Shown: piece by piece, positions 32,458-44,050 of the stretch
Position numbering within the stretch: the stretch's first letter is position 1
Layout: each line of letters starts with the position of its first letter
Source: Maea johnstoni
Taxonomy: Eukaryota > Annelida > Polychaeta > Spionida > Magelonidae
DNA length: 64,000 nucleotides
NCBI GenBank assembly: GCA_963942565.1
Contig: OZ012684.1
Coordinates: forward strand, 70,360,169-70,424,168
Reading direction: 5' to 3'
Program-made: the position numbers and the translations under genes
Notes under the pieces: generated by a model
What the model was told of the DNA's origin: nothing
The model's input: only the letters and a program-made list of their open reading frames with translations
The model's database searches: none

Positions 32458-35400
32458 GTAAGAGTGAATCTTTGCATCACCTATTATTATTTATCGCTAG
32501 CCTTATCATAAAGCACACCTTTTGATTGATATTGCCATGTATGTAGATAAGGAGGGGAAATTTGAAATCTTTCCTTCAAAGTCCAATTTTATTTGCATAA
32601 TAAAGACATGCAAAACGTAGAACAATCTAAAAAAAAAAGTTCATCATCTTCTAATTCTGTTTTTCATATTTCACTGAATAGAATTTTAAATAATTGACAA
32701 ATTATATGCAAATGGTTTCAGAGATGTTACAGCACCCCTGTTATGTATGAAGAAAGCTTATGATGTTGTATGTAGATTTTTGTATTCTGTTTTCTATTTC
32801 TTACTAATGCATGTTTGTATTGTTTCTTTCAGGGTGTTTGAAAAAGTGGTTCTCCATTGTGCCAATTTCATTGATCTGATACCACTGTCGTTCGTGCTGG
32901 GTTTCTACGTGGCTATAGTGGTAGGACGCTGGTGGAATCAGTTCATGTCTGTTCCATGGCCAGACAGGTAAGACAAGTCTCCTTGCATTCTTGCTAATTG
33001 TTGTAAACCTATTCATGCTGTACAGTGTAGGGCATTAACCTGTCTTTACCTTTTTGGTTGTGTGTTTTTGACCAGAAAATGAATTAACTTTAAATATTTT
33101 TACTTGTCACAATTTCCAAATTATTGATCTCCCTGGTACAGGATGTGGGGAAGTGAGCATGGACATATACTTCATCTCACAATGAAACACACTTTTTCAT
33201 AGTTTCTAGATATTAAATAACTGGTAATTAATTTCTCCATGATTTCCAGATTGATGATCTACGTAGGCACGTTGGTACAAGGTGTGGACGAGCGGGGACG
33301 CATAATTCGCCGTACACTGATGCGATATCTCAGTCTCGCCAGCGTCATTACCTTCCAGTCCATCAGCACAGTGGCCAAGAAAAGATTCCCAACCTACGCG
33401 CATATGTTAGAAGCTGGTGGGTACCTTTTTTCTGTATGTGTGCTTTTATTGACCATTGTATTCTAATATTATTATCATTATGTGTGATTACTGATATCTT
33501 GTTACTTTGTAAATCCCTCATCTTAATTGTATTCACAACTGACCCTCTCAGACACATATATTGAAGGCTTTTAAAGCCTATGTGCTTGCATTTGTTAGAT
33601 TCTAGATTATATCTTTTTGTATATATATATATAAAAAAAACTACTTCAATTTACATCACATTGCAATATCTAAATTTCTCTTCAAACTATTTGCAAGAGT
33701 TTGTTTCATTTTCCAGTTTAAACCCATTCAGTTTCTGACACCAATGCAGTTTGGCTGACAGGCAAATATTTCTTCCAACAGGATAAATGAGACAGTGTAT
33801 TTCCTGTTTTACTTGATCTCTCATCTTAAAGAAAAACACTTGCGAGGAACAAGACTTCGCATAATAATATTCTAATTGTTAGTTATGATATCTTTTGAAG
33901 AAAGAATACTAAATAGTCACATTTTTTAAATGTTCGAGAACATGAACTTTGAATGTACCCTTTTATTTAGACTTTTTGTCTTAGTTAAATCATTTTAAGG
34001 AAATGACTAAAGCATTCGCTATTGCAACTAAAGAGATTTTTTTAGTCATTAATGGTAACAGTTTGAAATATGAATATATTTGCCTGAAGCCGGCATTTTG
34101 ATATCCATTCATGTATTTCAAGTTTTCTTTTAAATGAATGTCTGTTGAATTAGGACATATTCTTCATGCAGATAAAACAAAAATCATTCAAATCATTCAG
34201 AAACTGAATTAATTCCCCTGTGTGATTTATGGGCATGGATGGATTAGATAAATGCCTATTGAACTACATTGCTGTCAAGCTGGTGAATGGGTTAAACAAC
34301 AAAACTCACTAAACAGCTACAGTATTCCACATAGAATGCACACATGCCCAGACTGACTACCATTCTGCCCCTACTGTAAAATATACACCTGTCTGAATCT
34401 CAACAATTACCTTGTTCTTACCATAGGGACAATGTAAAACCTGCTTAAATAGCAGCAATGCGCAAAACTGCACTGTCATAAACTCACTCTTCCTGTAAGC
34501 ATGTAGAATCTGTGAAACCCGACTTGTAATTTTTGATTATGTTGACTACATACTGTAGGAGCTTGCTTGCAGAATGTTCTAGATAACCGATGTGTAAAAA
34601 TAGGGAGTCATAAATGTGTCAGCAGGTGTCTGTTAGATGTACACAACACTTGGCTCTGACCCTAACAGTACATAATATTTAAACAGCTGGATCTCCTGCA
34701 TGTTTTAGCTTGATTTTGATTCAATAATGGAGTTTGTCTGGGTACATTGTGTATTTTCCATTGGAATGCCATAGCTGTGTGACATTGAAATTAACTGAGC
34801 AATCAATTGTGTCTTTCCTGAGGGAATTAAGGCCAGAAGAAAGATATTCTGATTCTCGTCTCTTGTCTGGGTATACGTCAGCAAACTTCTTAAACTTCAA
34901 AATGCTCGCTCATTTTGGCAAATATTTTCAAAAAAAGTGATTTTTTTCTTCACCAAAGTGGTATTTTTCTTTCAAAAAGCAAGCAGTTGGAACGTTCAGT
35001 CAGGTTTTATTATTTTAACTAAATGTGATCATTTTTTTAAATGTGGGGTGATGAGAATCGTTATATTTTGGCTTAATGTACTGATAATCAAAAGTCATTT
35101 CAATTAAAAGTTTCCAGCATCTCTTTCTTCTTGTATTTATTCTCAGGAAAGACCGGTTGGTATACTCAAGCACAATTATTCATTTATTCAATTGGCTCTC
35201 AATTCTGGAGTTGCCAAACTCTTCACATCAACCCTTTTTCCTGCCAAATTGCTCAATGAGGGTCTGATAGTAGTTCAAACTTTCCATAGATACATAATTA
35301 ACAGCATGCTTACACCCTTATTCTCTCTTCCCACCATTCCTCCAGACGTAGACTTACCTGGGGCTAGTTGTACTAGGTCCTTAGATGGCCAAGTTAGACT

Positions 35401-38400
35401 TGGTCTCCACTAATACCGGTTTCTTCTTTCCAGCATAACTGTGACCTTAGACTCGTGCAGGAAGAGCACCAAAGCAACATTACACCGATTGGTAGCAAGC
35501 TTTCAGTCACATGGCTGCCAATAGCACTCCTGTGCTGCTGTCTTGTATTCTCTTGCTGACTCAGTTTAAAAGGAACTCAGCAGCCTTTCTACAGGCTAAT
35601 GATTCTGCAAATTGATTATTAGATCTCTTAACCACTCAGATTGCGGTGTCAATAGCCTTAAATATAAGCCTAGCTAGTGGTGTCAAGACTATCTAATCAA
35701 GCTATTGATAAAAAGATATCTATAAAGAAAAACTTAAGCCAAAAATACAAAATGCAAGATGTGAATGGAAAGTGCCTGAGAATACTATCCTGATTCTATA
35801 CGATTTAGAATAAAAGATATGGATGATTATTAGAACATAGCTGTTTAATAGTGAACCAGTAATATTTGTAGTTCACAGGGAGTTGGTGTTAATGTTAGCA
35901 CTTTGAAATGACTCTCATCTCAGCTCTGATTTTATGAGGGATTATAAACAATCTTTAAAGTGAAGACCTGATGGTAATTGGTAAGATTTGCTTGGTTAAC
36001 AATTCTATCATGATTCAGTAAGGTGGAATTGGCAAAGCAGTCCTAACACAACTAGCTAGCGCAGTAATTGAGTAATTGCTAGATGATACAATACAGTGGC
36101 CTTGGCAGATTTTGCTTAAAAAATAAAGAAGAAATATGTTTGATCGGTAAGAAAAAAATTGGTAGGTGATAGAACAGCTAGGACCGTTGTTTTAGCACAC
36201 TGAATATGTACAGACCAAATAAATATCATTACCTATAGTATTCTATGAAGGTGGTGCCTACAACGTTAACAACTTGATGAAACCTACCTCATTGGAAATT
36301 GAACGTGACATCCTCTGGTCAGTATTGATTCTGGACATGAGAGAGAATTTTTTTTCTAAAATCATAGGAAAGCTAAGCATTAAATCTGTTCATAAATGTT
36401 TTACAAATTAGGGGGGCAAAATTCTTAGGGCACAAATCAACCTCTCTGGACTTAGATTGGAAAGTACAAAAAAGGGCATTATCGAGATGGAAAACCCTTG
36501 AGGATGGAGGCATCGGCCGGACTGAAAGCTTGTTAGATTTGGTGGTGATCTCCAGAAGACTGGTGGCATTTCAGTCACTAGTGCACAGGACCCTTGTTGA
36601 TGAGAAGTACTTGTCTTTACATTTCAGGGTGAAAGCTACTTAAGACGGCAAGTTCCCGTGGCCACAGTATAGCTCAATCTTGTGTCATATGACAAAGAGC
36701 AAAGTTAACCATGAGATTTATTCACAAGACAGCACGCGTACCTGTTCGATTTCTTCGAAGTGAGAAGGCTGGCTCCACAATACAATCAATAGGGACCTTT
36801 GTTTGATTGGGCTTAAAGACCCGAGACGAAGTGAAGATGATGATGATAAGCGGCTCACGATGTGAGTTCGCTAAAGCCTTCAGGCTCCAAGCGTGCAGTA
36901 CAGTAGTAGCTGATAAGGTAACGTATAAGTAGCACCTCTTCTCCCCCACCCCTTCCACTCCCCCTCTGCTTTATGGGTGATAATGGGGGAACAAGGTGAG
37001 TATATACAACGTGTGTCTGGTCCCTGCTGCCTGCAGTGGGCGGCCACTCACATACCCTACAGTTAGTGGTTGGTTTGTTGGCACTAATTGCTCCCTGAGG
37101 CAGCCAACAGGCTAGCCATGGCTAACTTACACCGAGAAGCTTCTGGGTGAACCGCCGACGACATCGCTTAATTGCGGTGCTCGGAATCGACACCTTGAAA
37201 TTTGACATTTGACATTGAGAATCATTGTTGAGCTCTGCAGCACCAGTACATTACCAGTAGTGCATGTTGCCACCATAGCTGGTAATGGGTCCTGCTGTAG
37301 GGTATTCCCTGTGTCTCATCGTGTGTCTTTGGCTTGTGTTTTGTAGGACTGCTGAATGAGTCGGAGCAGAAGGTGATTGAAGAACTGCCCAGTCAGCACC
37401 CTAAGTACTGGGTGCCCATCATGTGGTGCTCCACGCTCCTTATGCAGGCGCGCAAAGAAGGCCGAGTTTCTGACGATATATCACTGAAAACCTTGCTTGA
37501 TGTAAGTACCGTTAGCATTTCTTTCTCATACGATAATGCAGGTTTCGTTCTGACATGGCACATAGATGTCGAGGTCATACATGATGTACTAAGAAATTCA
37601 TTTCTTCACACTTTTCTAAATTTGTATATGAAAAGAATAATATTTTACATTATTTTGATGGGAAATACCACATTTTCATTGTAGTAAATGATAGAATTTA
37701 GTCATCTGTGCCTGACTCTATTTCTTTTATCATTGCTTTTTTTGTGATTTTGAGTCATAGTTGCATATTGCACACCCACCTGTCATCTGACTATGAATAG
37801 CCTTAGTATCTTGTGTATAACCCATTTGGAGTAATCAAGGTGAGGTTGATGTCTGTTCTGGATGATTGATATATGATATCACACCTGAGAGCTGTCAAGT
37901 AGAGCCCAATAAGATTGACCTGCAGTCCTGTAAGTGAGATAAGGTGTAGTTTCACTTGTTCAGGTTATTTGTGATTGGCTCCGAAGGTCAGAAACGTGTG
38001 GGGGGGAAGTCTGCATGTGGGAGCAGTGACCTTATAAATCAAATACCTATTTGAAACAGAGGTTGGCCAGGGCATCTAGCAAACCACTCATCATGCATTA
38101 CCTTTCAGGTTTAAAGTTGAAATGCCACTAAAATCTGATTTTGGTTGAATTTAAGTCCCCTCTCCTGTTTTTCCCCTTTTCGCCCCAGGAAAATATGATA
38201 CACACATGCTTTTAGCCTGACTATCTAGAAGGCTTCTTTTATGAAAATGTTTAATTATCAAAATACCAAATAGCTTTAAATTTGAGTGTTGTATTACTTG
38301 TATATGTAGTGCATGGTTTCCTAGTTGAAGGGGATGAAGAAATGGGTTATCGATAATGTCTTTTGGCGATTTGAAAGAAAAGTGTCCTGGTATTTTTAAT

Positions 38401-40549
38401 GTTTGCCTCAATTATCTATCTTTACCTATTTGCACCATGAGTACCCAAACTTTTATTTTGCCAATTATGCAAATATTTCCTTTGTATTGGAATAGTATGT
38501 GAGGAATATGAAAAATAACTTACATTCACACAGTTTTATTTACAAATTATTTGCATATATTGCCTCCTGGGGCACTCAGTGTATGAATTGGTTAAAGAGA
38601 ACATGGTCCCAAAAATCTTTAGCTCTTAAGTGTGTCTTAAGCTGCTGCATGTGTATCCAATTCTCAGTCTGATTGACTTACCCTGGTGTTCCTTTGGGGT
38701 ACTACCCGTACTGAGAATTGTCAAATAGTATGAATAGCCTTGCGCTCCAAGGATTGATGCCCTATAACCGGGTCAGTCCAGGGGGTTGAGGGATATTATA
38801 ATGTCTGTGTTTCTTGTAGGAGGTGAACACTTACAGGAACGGCCTGGGAACACTAATGATGTTTGACTGGATAAGCATCCCACTTGTATACACACAGGTA
38901 ATAGTCTAGAAATAAGTAGTTCATTTACTGCTGGAGCATGTACAAAAAAGAGTTCGTGGTTTGAACATTTTTCTTGTGGTTTGATCACATAAGTACTGTA
39001 AGTTCAGAATTTAGGAGGAGGATATGTTAATAGCAGGTGAAATACAAATGGTAAAACATCGGTTCTGAACCTTACCACCCAATATTAATCTAATCACTCT
39101 CAGAGCATACAGGAGTTCATGTAATGAAACAGATATTGTTACTATACAGGTTTATTAAATTCATTATAATTCAACTAAATATAATTGATATAAATCAGGT
39201 GATGTGTGTGTTCCCTGTATCTATATAAAGTATAGGGAACCCTTATGCTGCTGGTGGTTAATTTGCCCAATACAAAATGATGCAAATATCCTTAAAATGA
39301 CGGAAACCCTGGCATGTGGATACTCATCTGAAAGTGCTCGGTGAGAGCTATCCAATGAATACCAACATGGCTGGGATGAGATGGTTTTCAAAGATTTTTG
39401 CGTCCTTGTTTTTTGGATGAAAGTAGACTTAGCATCGGAAGGGTTAAAGGAGAATTCCATGGAGCCGTGACTGCTGCTTATTTCAGGCCTTAAAGTGAGT
39501 GCCTCCTGCATGCTGTTGCCACACCCAAGAGTGCAGGAGGAAGTGCTGTCTTATAGTCATTGTACTCTGCTCATGGCCACCGCCACCCAGTCCCTCCCTG
39601 GGGGTTACTTTCTGTTAATCATCTACCACCTTGCTGATTTTCTGTCTCTATTTGCAGGTGACCACCCTTGCAGTTTACTCCTTTTTCCTGGGTTCTCTGT
39701 TTGGGCGTCAGTTCTTGGACCCTACCCAAGGGTATAAGGGTCACGAGGTGGATATGTATGTTCCCATATTCACACTCCTCCAGTTCTTCTTCTACATGGG
39801 CTGGATTAAGGTAACCACAATAGTTCATCACTTTCTCTTTGCAGATTGAAAGTTAAGATTCATTTAAGATTCAAGCAAATTAAGATATTTTCAATTAGAA
39901 TGAATAATTTAGTTTGGATTTATTTTTTCATCACATTATGGTCACTGTTGTTCCTAGTATCAACTGTTAATTCAGATTTAGATTTTTTTTATTTGTTTGA
40001 GGTCAAATGTTTCCTATCACACTGATTCTTATGATACTGTAAAACCCTTTATAACCACGCCCCTTTAAATTCAGCAACTGCCGTCTGAATCTGATTGCGG
40101 CCATTTAATTACACGCATCAACTGTATCACCACTAGATGGGGCATTGTTATGCTATTTTGAACGTATATCAGCGCCAGTAATATATGCGTTATCATCACC
40201 TAGCGCGAAATGCGTGAAATTAAAAGGAGCGTGATAATAATGGGTTTTACAGTACTATATATCTTTACTCAATCATCATTAATAGTTATGTGAAAGAAAG
40301 CCTTACACAAACTAATGCAGAGGCTTGATTATCTCTGAATAACTATTTATATTAGGATAATTCTTATCCTTTAATTATGTATATGTTTTCTTCTTCAGGT
40401 GGCAGAGCAACTCATTAATCCATTCGGTGATGATGAAGATGACTTTGAAACCAATTTCATTATAGACAGAAATCTCCAGGTTAGTGTTGTTCTCATTTTA
40501 ATTATTATTATTATTATTATTGTTATTATTATTATTGTTATTGTTATTA

Positions 40550-40589
<40 letters not shown>

Positions 40590-40596
40590 CATTGTT

Positions 40597-40627
<31 letters not shown>

Positions 40628-42833
40628 TTATTATTATTATTAATATTATTATTGTTATTATTATGTACCATCATTATTTAATGATATTTGAGCTTTCTGT
40701 GCTTCTTGTTTTCAGATTTCCCTGCTGGCTGTGGATGAGATGCATAATGAGCTCCCCCAGCTGGAGAGAGATGCATTCTGGGACGATGTGGAGCCTAATC
40801 TACCTCACACCATCGCTTCTGTTGACCACAAGACTCAGTCATACCTAGGGTCTACTGCAGATCTAAGGTACGCTTTATTAGCTCTTAATCAGAAGGAGGG
40901 AGGGAATGGGTTTGTATGTCGCATTCAACAGCTTCGTTCATAGCGCGATAAGACAGAAACCTGTAACTGGCCTGGGGAGGAAACTCCCTTCCCTTTACGA
41001 ATGGTTCCAATGGGTATTTCAGTTGCAGAAGCACCATAGACAGCCCTCCACAATGCCGCACATTTAGGGTCAACCCACGTATAGGAATCCAGCTTATTGG
41101 AGTGTTTAGTGAAGTTAACAGGATATAGCAGGCCTCGTGCATTGGATTTTCAGTCAGCATAGAATTTTCCTCATTAAAACATGGTCTCTAGGGTTTACTA
41201 GAAGTGGTCAGTCTCTTGAACTCTTAGGACAGTCAAATGAGAGAGATGTTTATTTCCATGGAAAGGAAGGATACTTTCAAAATTGCAATAATTTGTCAAA
41301 AAATAGTTTTTCAGTTTACCTGATATTACCTTTCAAAATATCATATTTTTGAACATTTTCTTAGTTGCCAAGCATTTAACTTTAATAAATTTCTTTTAAT
41401 AACTTAAATAGGAAGGGAGACCTGCAAGCGAAAATAATTTAAAGCAAAAATCAACGATGCCATCTAGGGGTCTTAACCTGCAGCACACTTAGTATTGTTC
41501 TTTATATTGCCACTATAAAAATGTACTAGCAAAAAATCTTTTAGGCTTATATTTGGATTTGACACACATTTCTCTGCTTGATTTTGAAATGGTTATTTCG
41601 TTTATTTTCAGTTTATCTGGAGAGGACATGAAGGTGATTCCACCTATGGAGACCATCCCTGAAGTGATGGTCAGCCGTGAGCCCAAGAGCCTGATCAGCA
41701 GTTCAATCAACCTGCGCAGCAGTCCCACCTCGCCCATACACCAGCGCAGGCTCTACCAGAACATGTTCGGCAGCCTCCAGCACCCCCTCAACCTCAGCAC
41801 CCTGGATGGCCTGAAGACCAGCCTGGAGGATCATTCTACTAGGAAGGCTGCAGCAACAAAGCCGCTAAAGCCTTTTGTGCAGACCCTGGACGGTCCTGAG
41901 CTTGTGGCCTCCGGAAGTGCACCTCCTGCTTCATATATACAGCATTGGCTGGATAAGAACCAGGCAGAGAATCATCACTTTCCCTTCCATAAGAGTGCTG
42001 GTGAAGGCAGCGCCACACCCCTCCATGAGAGGAAGCATGTGCCATTCGGAGGGACAGACGGCACGGCCAGAGAGGAGGCTGATGCAATAGGGGCGGAAAA
42101 GGTGGGCGCTTCTCAGAACTATGCTAATCCAACAGTGCAGCCACCTCAAACCTTCAGTGGTTCAACGATTCAGCCTCAGCAGACTTACAGCAGTTCAACC
42201 ATTCAACCTCCGCAGACATTTGGCAGTGCATCACTACAACCTCCGCAGACCTTTGGCAGTGCATCGCTACAACCTCCACAGGCATTTGGCACTTCTCCAG
42301 TTCAGTCTTCTCAGGCTTTCGGCAGTTCAACAGTTCAACCATCTCAAACCTTCAGTACTCAAACGATGCAACCATCACAGGCTTACAGTAATCCTACACA
42401 CCAACCTTCCCAGAGCTACAGTAGTCCAACGCTCCAACCACCTCAAACCTTACAACCTTATAGTAGTCCTACATTGCATCCTTCTCAGAGCTACGGTAGT
42501 CAAATAACTCAAGCCTCTCAGAGCTTCAGTAGCCCATCGCCCCAAGCATCTCAGAGCTACGCTAGTTCACCAATTCAACTGTCTTCTGAGAGCTACAGTA
42601 GTCCAACGACTCAAGCTACTCCGAGCTACAGTAGTACAACTATCCTTGCACCAGACCCTGAGAATCCTAGTGTTGAGGTAGAATATGCAGTTGAATGTGA
42701 GGGCAACCAGAGCACGGTCAGTAGCACAGCGCCTCTGCTGGAGGATCATCAAGACTGGGCGCAGGAGCAGATGAATACCTCGCCTGCCACGGCAACAACC
42801 TCCTCATCACAGGAACAACAGCCTCTCATATAA
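32279..42833 (+). CDS. BEST: Bestrophin calcium-activated anion channel
   Basis: A plasma-membrane pentameric chloride/bicarbonate channel subunit. Nine coding exons: 32279-32457, 32833-32967, 33250-33416, 37347-37501, 38820-38897, 39658-39810, 40399-40479, 40716-40867 and 41612-42833. They total 2322 bases and 773 residues, and every junction is phase-consistent. The core (residues 1 to about 366) has the bestrophin start [12 protein letters not shown] and the neck I76/F80/F84 in [11 protein letters not shown]. It also has RWWNQ, the aperture I205, [11 protein letters not shown], and the acidic calcium clasp D300-D304 preceded by N296 ([13 protein letters not shown]). All of these have the same numbering as human BEST1. 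The ~407-residue tail is not conserved and contains about fifteen 11-residue repeats (residues about 540-710). It is co-orthologous to vertebrate BEST1-4, so no paralog number is assigned. Confidence 0.97.
32833..32967 (+). CDS. BEST: Bestrophin coding exon 2
   Basis: Encodes [19 protein letters not shown] then [17 protein letters not shown] and PWPD. This is the pore helix, with the three hydrophobic neck residues I76, F80 and F84. The acceptor is TTTCAG and the donor GTAAGA. Confidence 0.97.
33250..33416 (+). CDS. BEST: Bestrophin coding exon 3
   Basis: Encodes [17 protein letters not shown], then [18 protein letters not shown] and [13 protein letters not shown], the conserved cytosolic segment (GRLLRRTLIRYANL in human). 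The donor is chosen as GTGGGT after 33416. The later GTACCT would cause an immediate stop in exon 4. Confidence 0.95.
33417..37346. other. Bestrophin intron 3 (3.9 kb)
   Basis: Contains a possible 33723-34291 TTAA-type element. The stretch at about 36400-37200 is richer in GC than its surroundings. It has a GATGATGATGATAAGC run and dyad-rich sequence but no recognisable domain. No extra exon was found. Confidence 0.45.
33723..34291. mobile_element. Possible TTAA-type element
   Basis: The left end is CCCATTCAGTTTCTGACACC and the inverted right end CCCATTCACCAGCTTGACAG. TTAA follows the right end (34292-34295) and TTTAAA precedes the left end. Interior similarity to family 2 is weak. Confidence 0.45.
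37347..37501 (+). CDS. BEST: Bestrophin coding exon 4
   Basis: Encodes [20 protein letters not shown], then [20 protein letters not shown] and [11 protein letters not shown]. The isoleucine in SDDISL is residue 205, the cytosolic aperture position in vertebrate bestrophins. The acceptor is TTTTGTAG and the donor GTAAGT. Confidence 0.95.
38820..38897 (+). CDS. BEST: Bestrophin coding exon 5
   Basis: Twenty-six codons, [15 protein letters not shown] then [11 protein letters not shown]. The latter is one of the most conserved bestrophin signatures. The acceptor is CTTGTAG and the donor GTAATA. Confidence 0.96.
39240..39444. mobile_element. TTAA-flanked MITE, family 1, copy B (bestrophin intron 5)
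   Basis: CCCTTATGCTGCTGGTGG to AGCATCGGAAGGG. TTAA is intact on the right (39445-39448) and decayed to GGAA on the left. The internal landmarks match copy A. Confidence 0.8.
39658..39810 (+). CDS. BEST: Bestrophin coding exon 6
   Basis: Encodes [20 protein letters not shown], then [20 protein letters not shown] and GWIK, the last transmembrane helices of the channel. The acceptor is TTTGCAG and the donor GTAACC. Confidence 0.97.
40037..40252. mobile_element. TA-flanked MITE (Tc1/mariner-like), bestrophin intron 6
   Basis: The inverted ends are CTGTAAAACCCTTTATAACC and CTGTAAAACCCATTATTATC, with TA on each side. At 216 bp it has no coding capacity. Confidence 0.75.
40399..40479 (+). CDS. BEST: Bestrophin coding exon 7 (calcium clasp)
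   Basis: Twenty-seven codons, [20 protein letters not shown] then IIDRNLQ. It holds N296 and the acidic cluster at residues 300-304 that binds the gating calcium in vertebrate bestrophins, here D-D-E-D-D. The donor is GTTAGT, weaker than those of the other exons. Confidence 0.97.
40496..40663 (+). repeat. (ATT)n microsatellite in bestrophin intron 7
   Basis: About 165 bases of ATT repeats with occasional GTT and TTT variants, starting 17 bases after the exon 7 donor. It occupies most of the short intron between the calcium-clasp exon and exon 8. Confidence 0.97.
40716..40867 (+). CDS. BEST: Bestrophin coding exon 8
   Basis: Encodes [26 protein letters not shown] and SYLGSTADL, continuing the conserved cytosolic domain past the calcium clasp ([13 protein letters not shown] in human BEST1). 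The family-conserved region ends here. The acceptor is TTTTCAG and the donor GTACGC. Confidence 0.95.
41612..42833 (+). CDS. BEST: Bestrophin coding exon 9 (C-terminal tail)
   Basis: One long exon of 407 codons including the TAA at 42831, from acceptor TTATTTTCAG. It starts [20 protein letters not shown]. Residues about 540-710 consist of about fifteen 11-residue repeats of the form T-x-Q-P-S-Q-T-F/Y-S-S-P, for example [11 protein letters not shown] and [11 protein letters not shown]. The tail ends EEQQPLI-like (…SQEQQPLI). GC content is clearly higher than in flanking DNA and the frame is open throughout, so it is genuinely coding. Shadow frames in the same exon are discounted. Confidence 0.95.
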
Positions 42834-43034
42834 TATGGCAACCTGTTGTATTTAAGTGAGGACAATAGCCTATTGCAGCTTATGACTGGGTGTGGTCTGC
42901 ATGGAGAAAATATAATCTCCAAGTCAAGAACTGCTATAAGGACAACCACCTTATTACAGGAACATCAGCTCATGACTGTATTGTCTGGCTGAAAAAAATC
43001 TCCACAAGAACTCATCTGCAGTGGAAATACAACA

Positions 43035-43092
43035 TACATTGTATCCAACATACAGTGTATCCAAAAAACATTGTATCCCACATGCATTGTAT
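43035..43092 (+). repeat. Short ~16 bp minisatellite in the bestrophin 3' flank
   Basis: Four imperfect units of ACATTGTATCC with variable spacer lie between 43035 and 43092. It probably falls within the 3' UTR. Confidence 0.7.
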
Positions 43093-43710
43093 CCAATGGC
43101 TGGGTTAAGATATTGAAAGAAACCTCCAAAATTCATTACTTGTATTCAAAACAACTGAGGTAAATCAATAGTTTTTTCTGATGGCTGAGTACTCATCATT
43201 CGGAAAGGATGCTCCTTATATTATGTTTGACTCTATGGATAAGGAACAATACTTATTACTCCTAGAGCAAGCATGTAAACGGATCTATGCATCTCATGGC
43301 TTGGAGCTGAAGATTAAGTGCATTTAAAACATCATGTACCTCAAAAACTTGTCTTTAACCGAGGAAGAATCTTGTATGCCATTTAGTTTGTAAAAAGCAG
43401 CTATGTAACTGGTGAAGTTGTCAAATACACTATTGTGCTATTAATATTTTGGTGGCTTAGGTGTGGTCAAGAAACTTGGAGAATGACCATACAATTAACA
43501 GACAGTTCATCCCATGTACAAGAGACTGATCATAAATGCTTTGGCTTTATATAATCTGTCTTCCAAAGATTGATTTGAACAAGATATATCTGGGATCGGT
43601 GCTATAAAGTTATTATTCATGTAAGCCTATTTTCCTTAGCGGCCTGAGCCAATAGTGGTTAATTATCATAACATCTCAGAAACGGAACACTTGGTGAATG
43701 CAAGATATGA

Positions 43711-43716
43711 AATAAA
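43711..43716 (+). terminator. Candidate poly(A) signal for bestrophin
   Basis: First AATAAA after the stop codon, about 880 bases downstream. No downstream GT-rich element was evaluated. Confidence 0.3.
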
Positions 43717-43879
43717 TCAGCACACTCTTCTATTGTCTATGATCAAATGGACCAAAATGACCATGACATAAGGGGTCTATAAAAAAGGAGCTGTGTGGTG
43801 TGTAAATGAACAACTAGTGACCACACAAGGTCTTAACTTAAGTAAGGTGGCCATAATGAATATGGGACTAATGTCCAAT

Positions 43880-44050
43880 GATTTACTATGCAGTGAAAAG
43901 CAAAAGGCACATGGTAATAACGTGTACATTACACAAGCAACTGGCTATAGGATGAATGGGCGACTACTGCCCAAGGATTGACCGTACAGCAAAAAGCACT
44001 TGATAATTACGTGTACATTACACAAGGAAGTGCCTATAGGAAAGAAACAG
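43880..44050 (+). repeat. Two-copy ~89 bp tandem repeat
   Basis: CGTGTACATTACACAAG occurs at 43921 and 44010 in shared context (GCAAAARGCAC upstream, CTATAGGA downstream). It lies downstream of bestrophin and its function is unknown. Confidence 0.65.

Larger units (their letters stand above)
42834..43720 (+). other. Presumed bestrophin 3' UTR
   Basis: Sequence after the stop. It contains a small repeat of TTGTATCC units (about 43035-43092). The first canonical AATAAA on this strand is at 43711-43716. Other AATAAA copies (44699, about 45345) mean the true end is uncertain. Confidence 0.4.

Noticed and set aside
40395-40848. Isoleucine-rich frames crossing bestrophin exons 7-8
   Set aside because: They read the (ATT)n intron. 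The exon borders at 40479 and 40716 are clear.
41839-42752. Long alternative frames within bestrophin exon 9
   Set aside because: Shadows of the repeat-rich genuine frame, which is phase-linked to exon 8 and ends at a proper stop.
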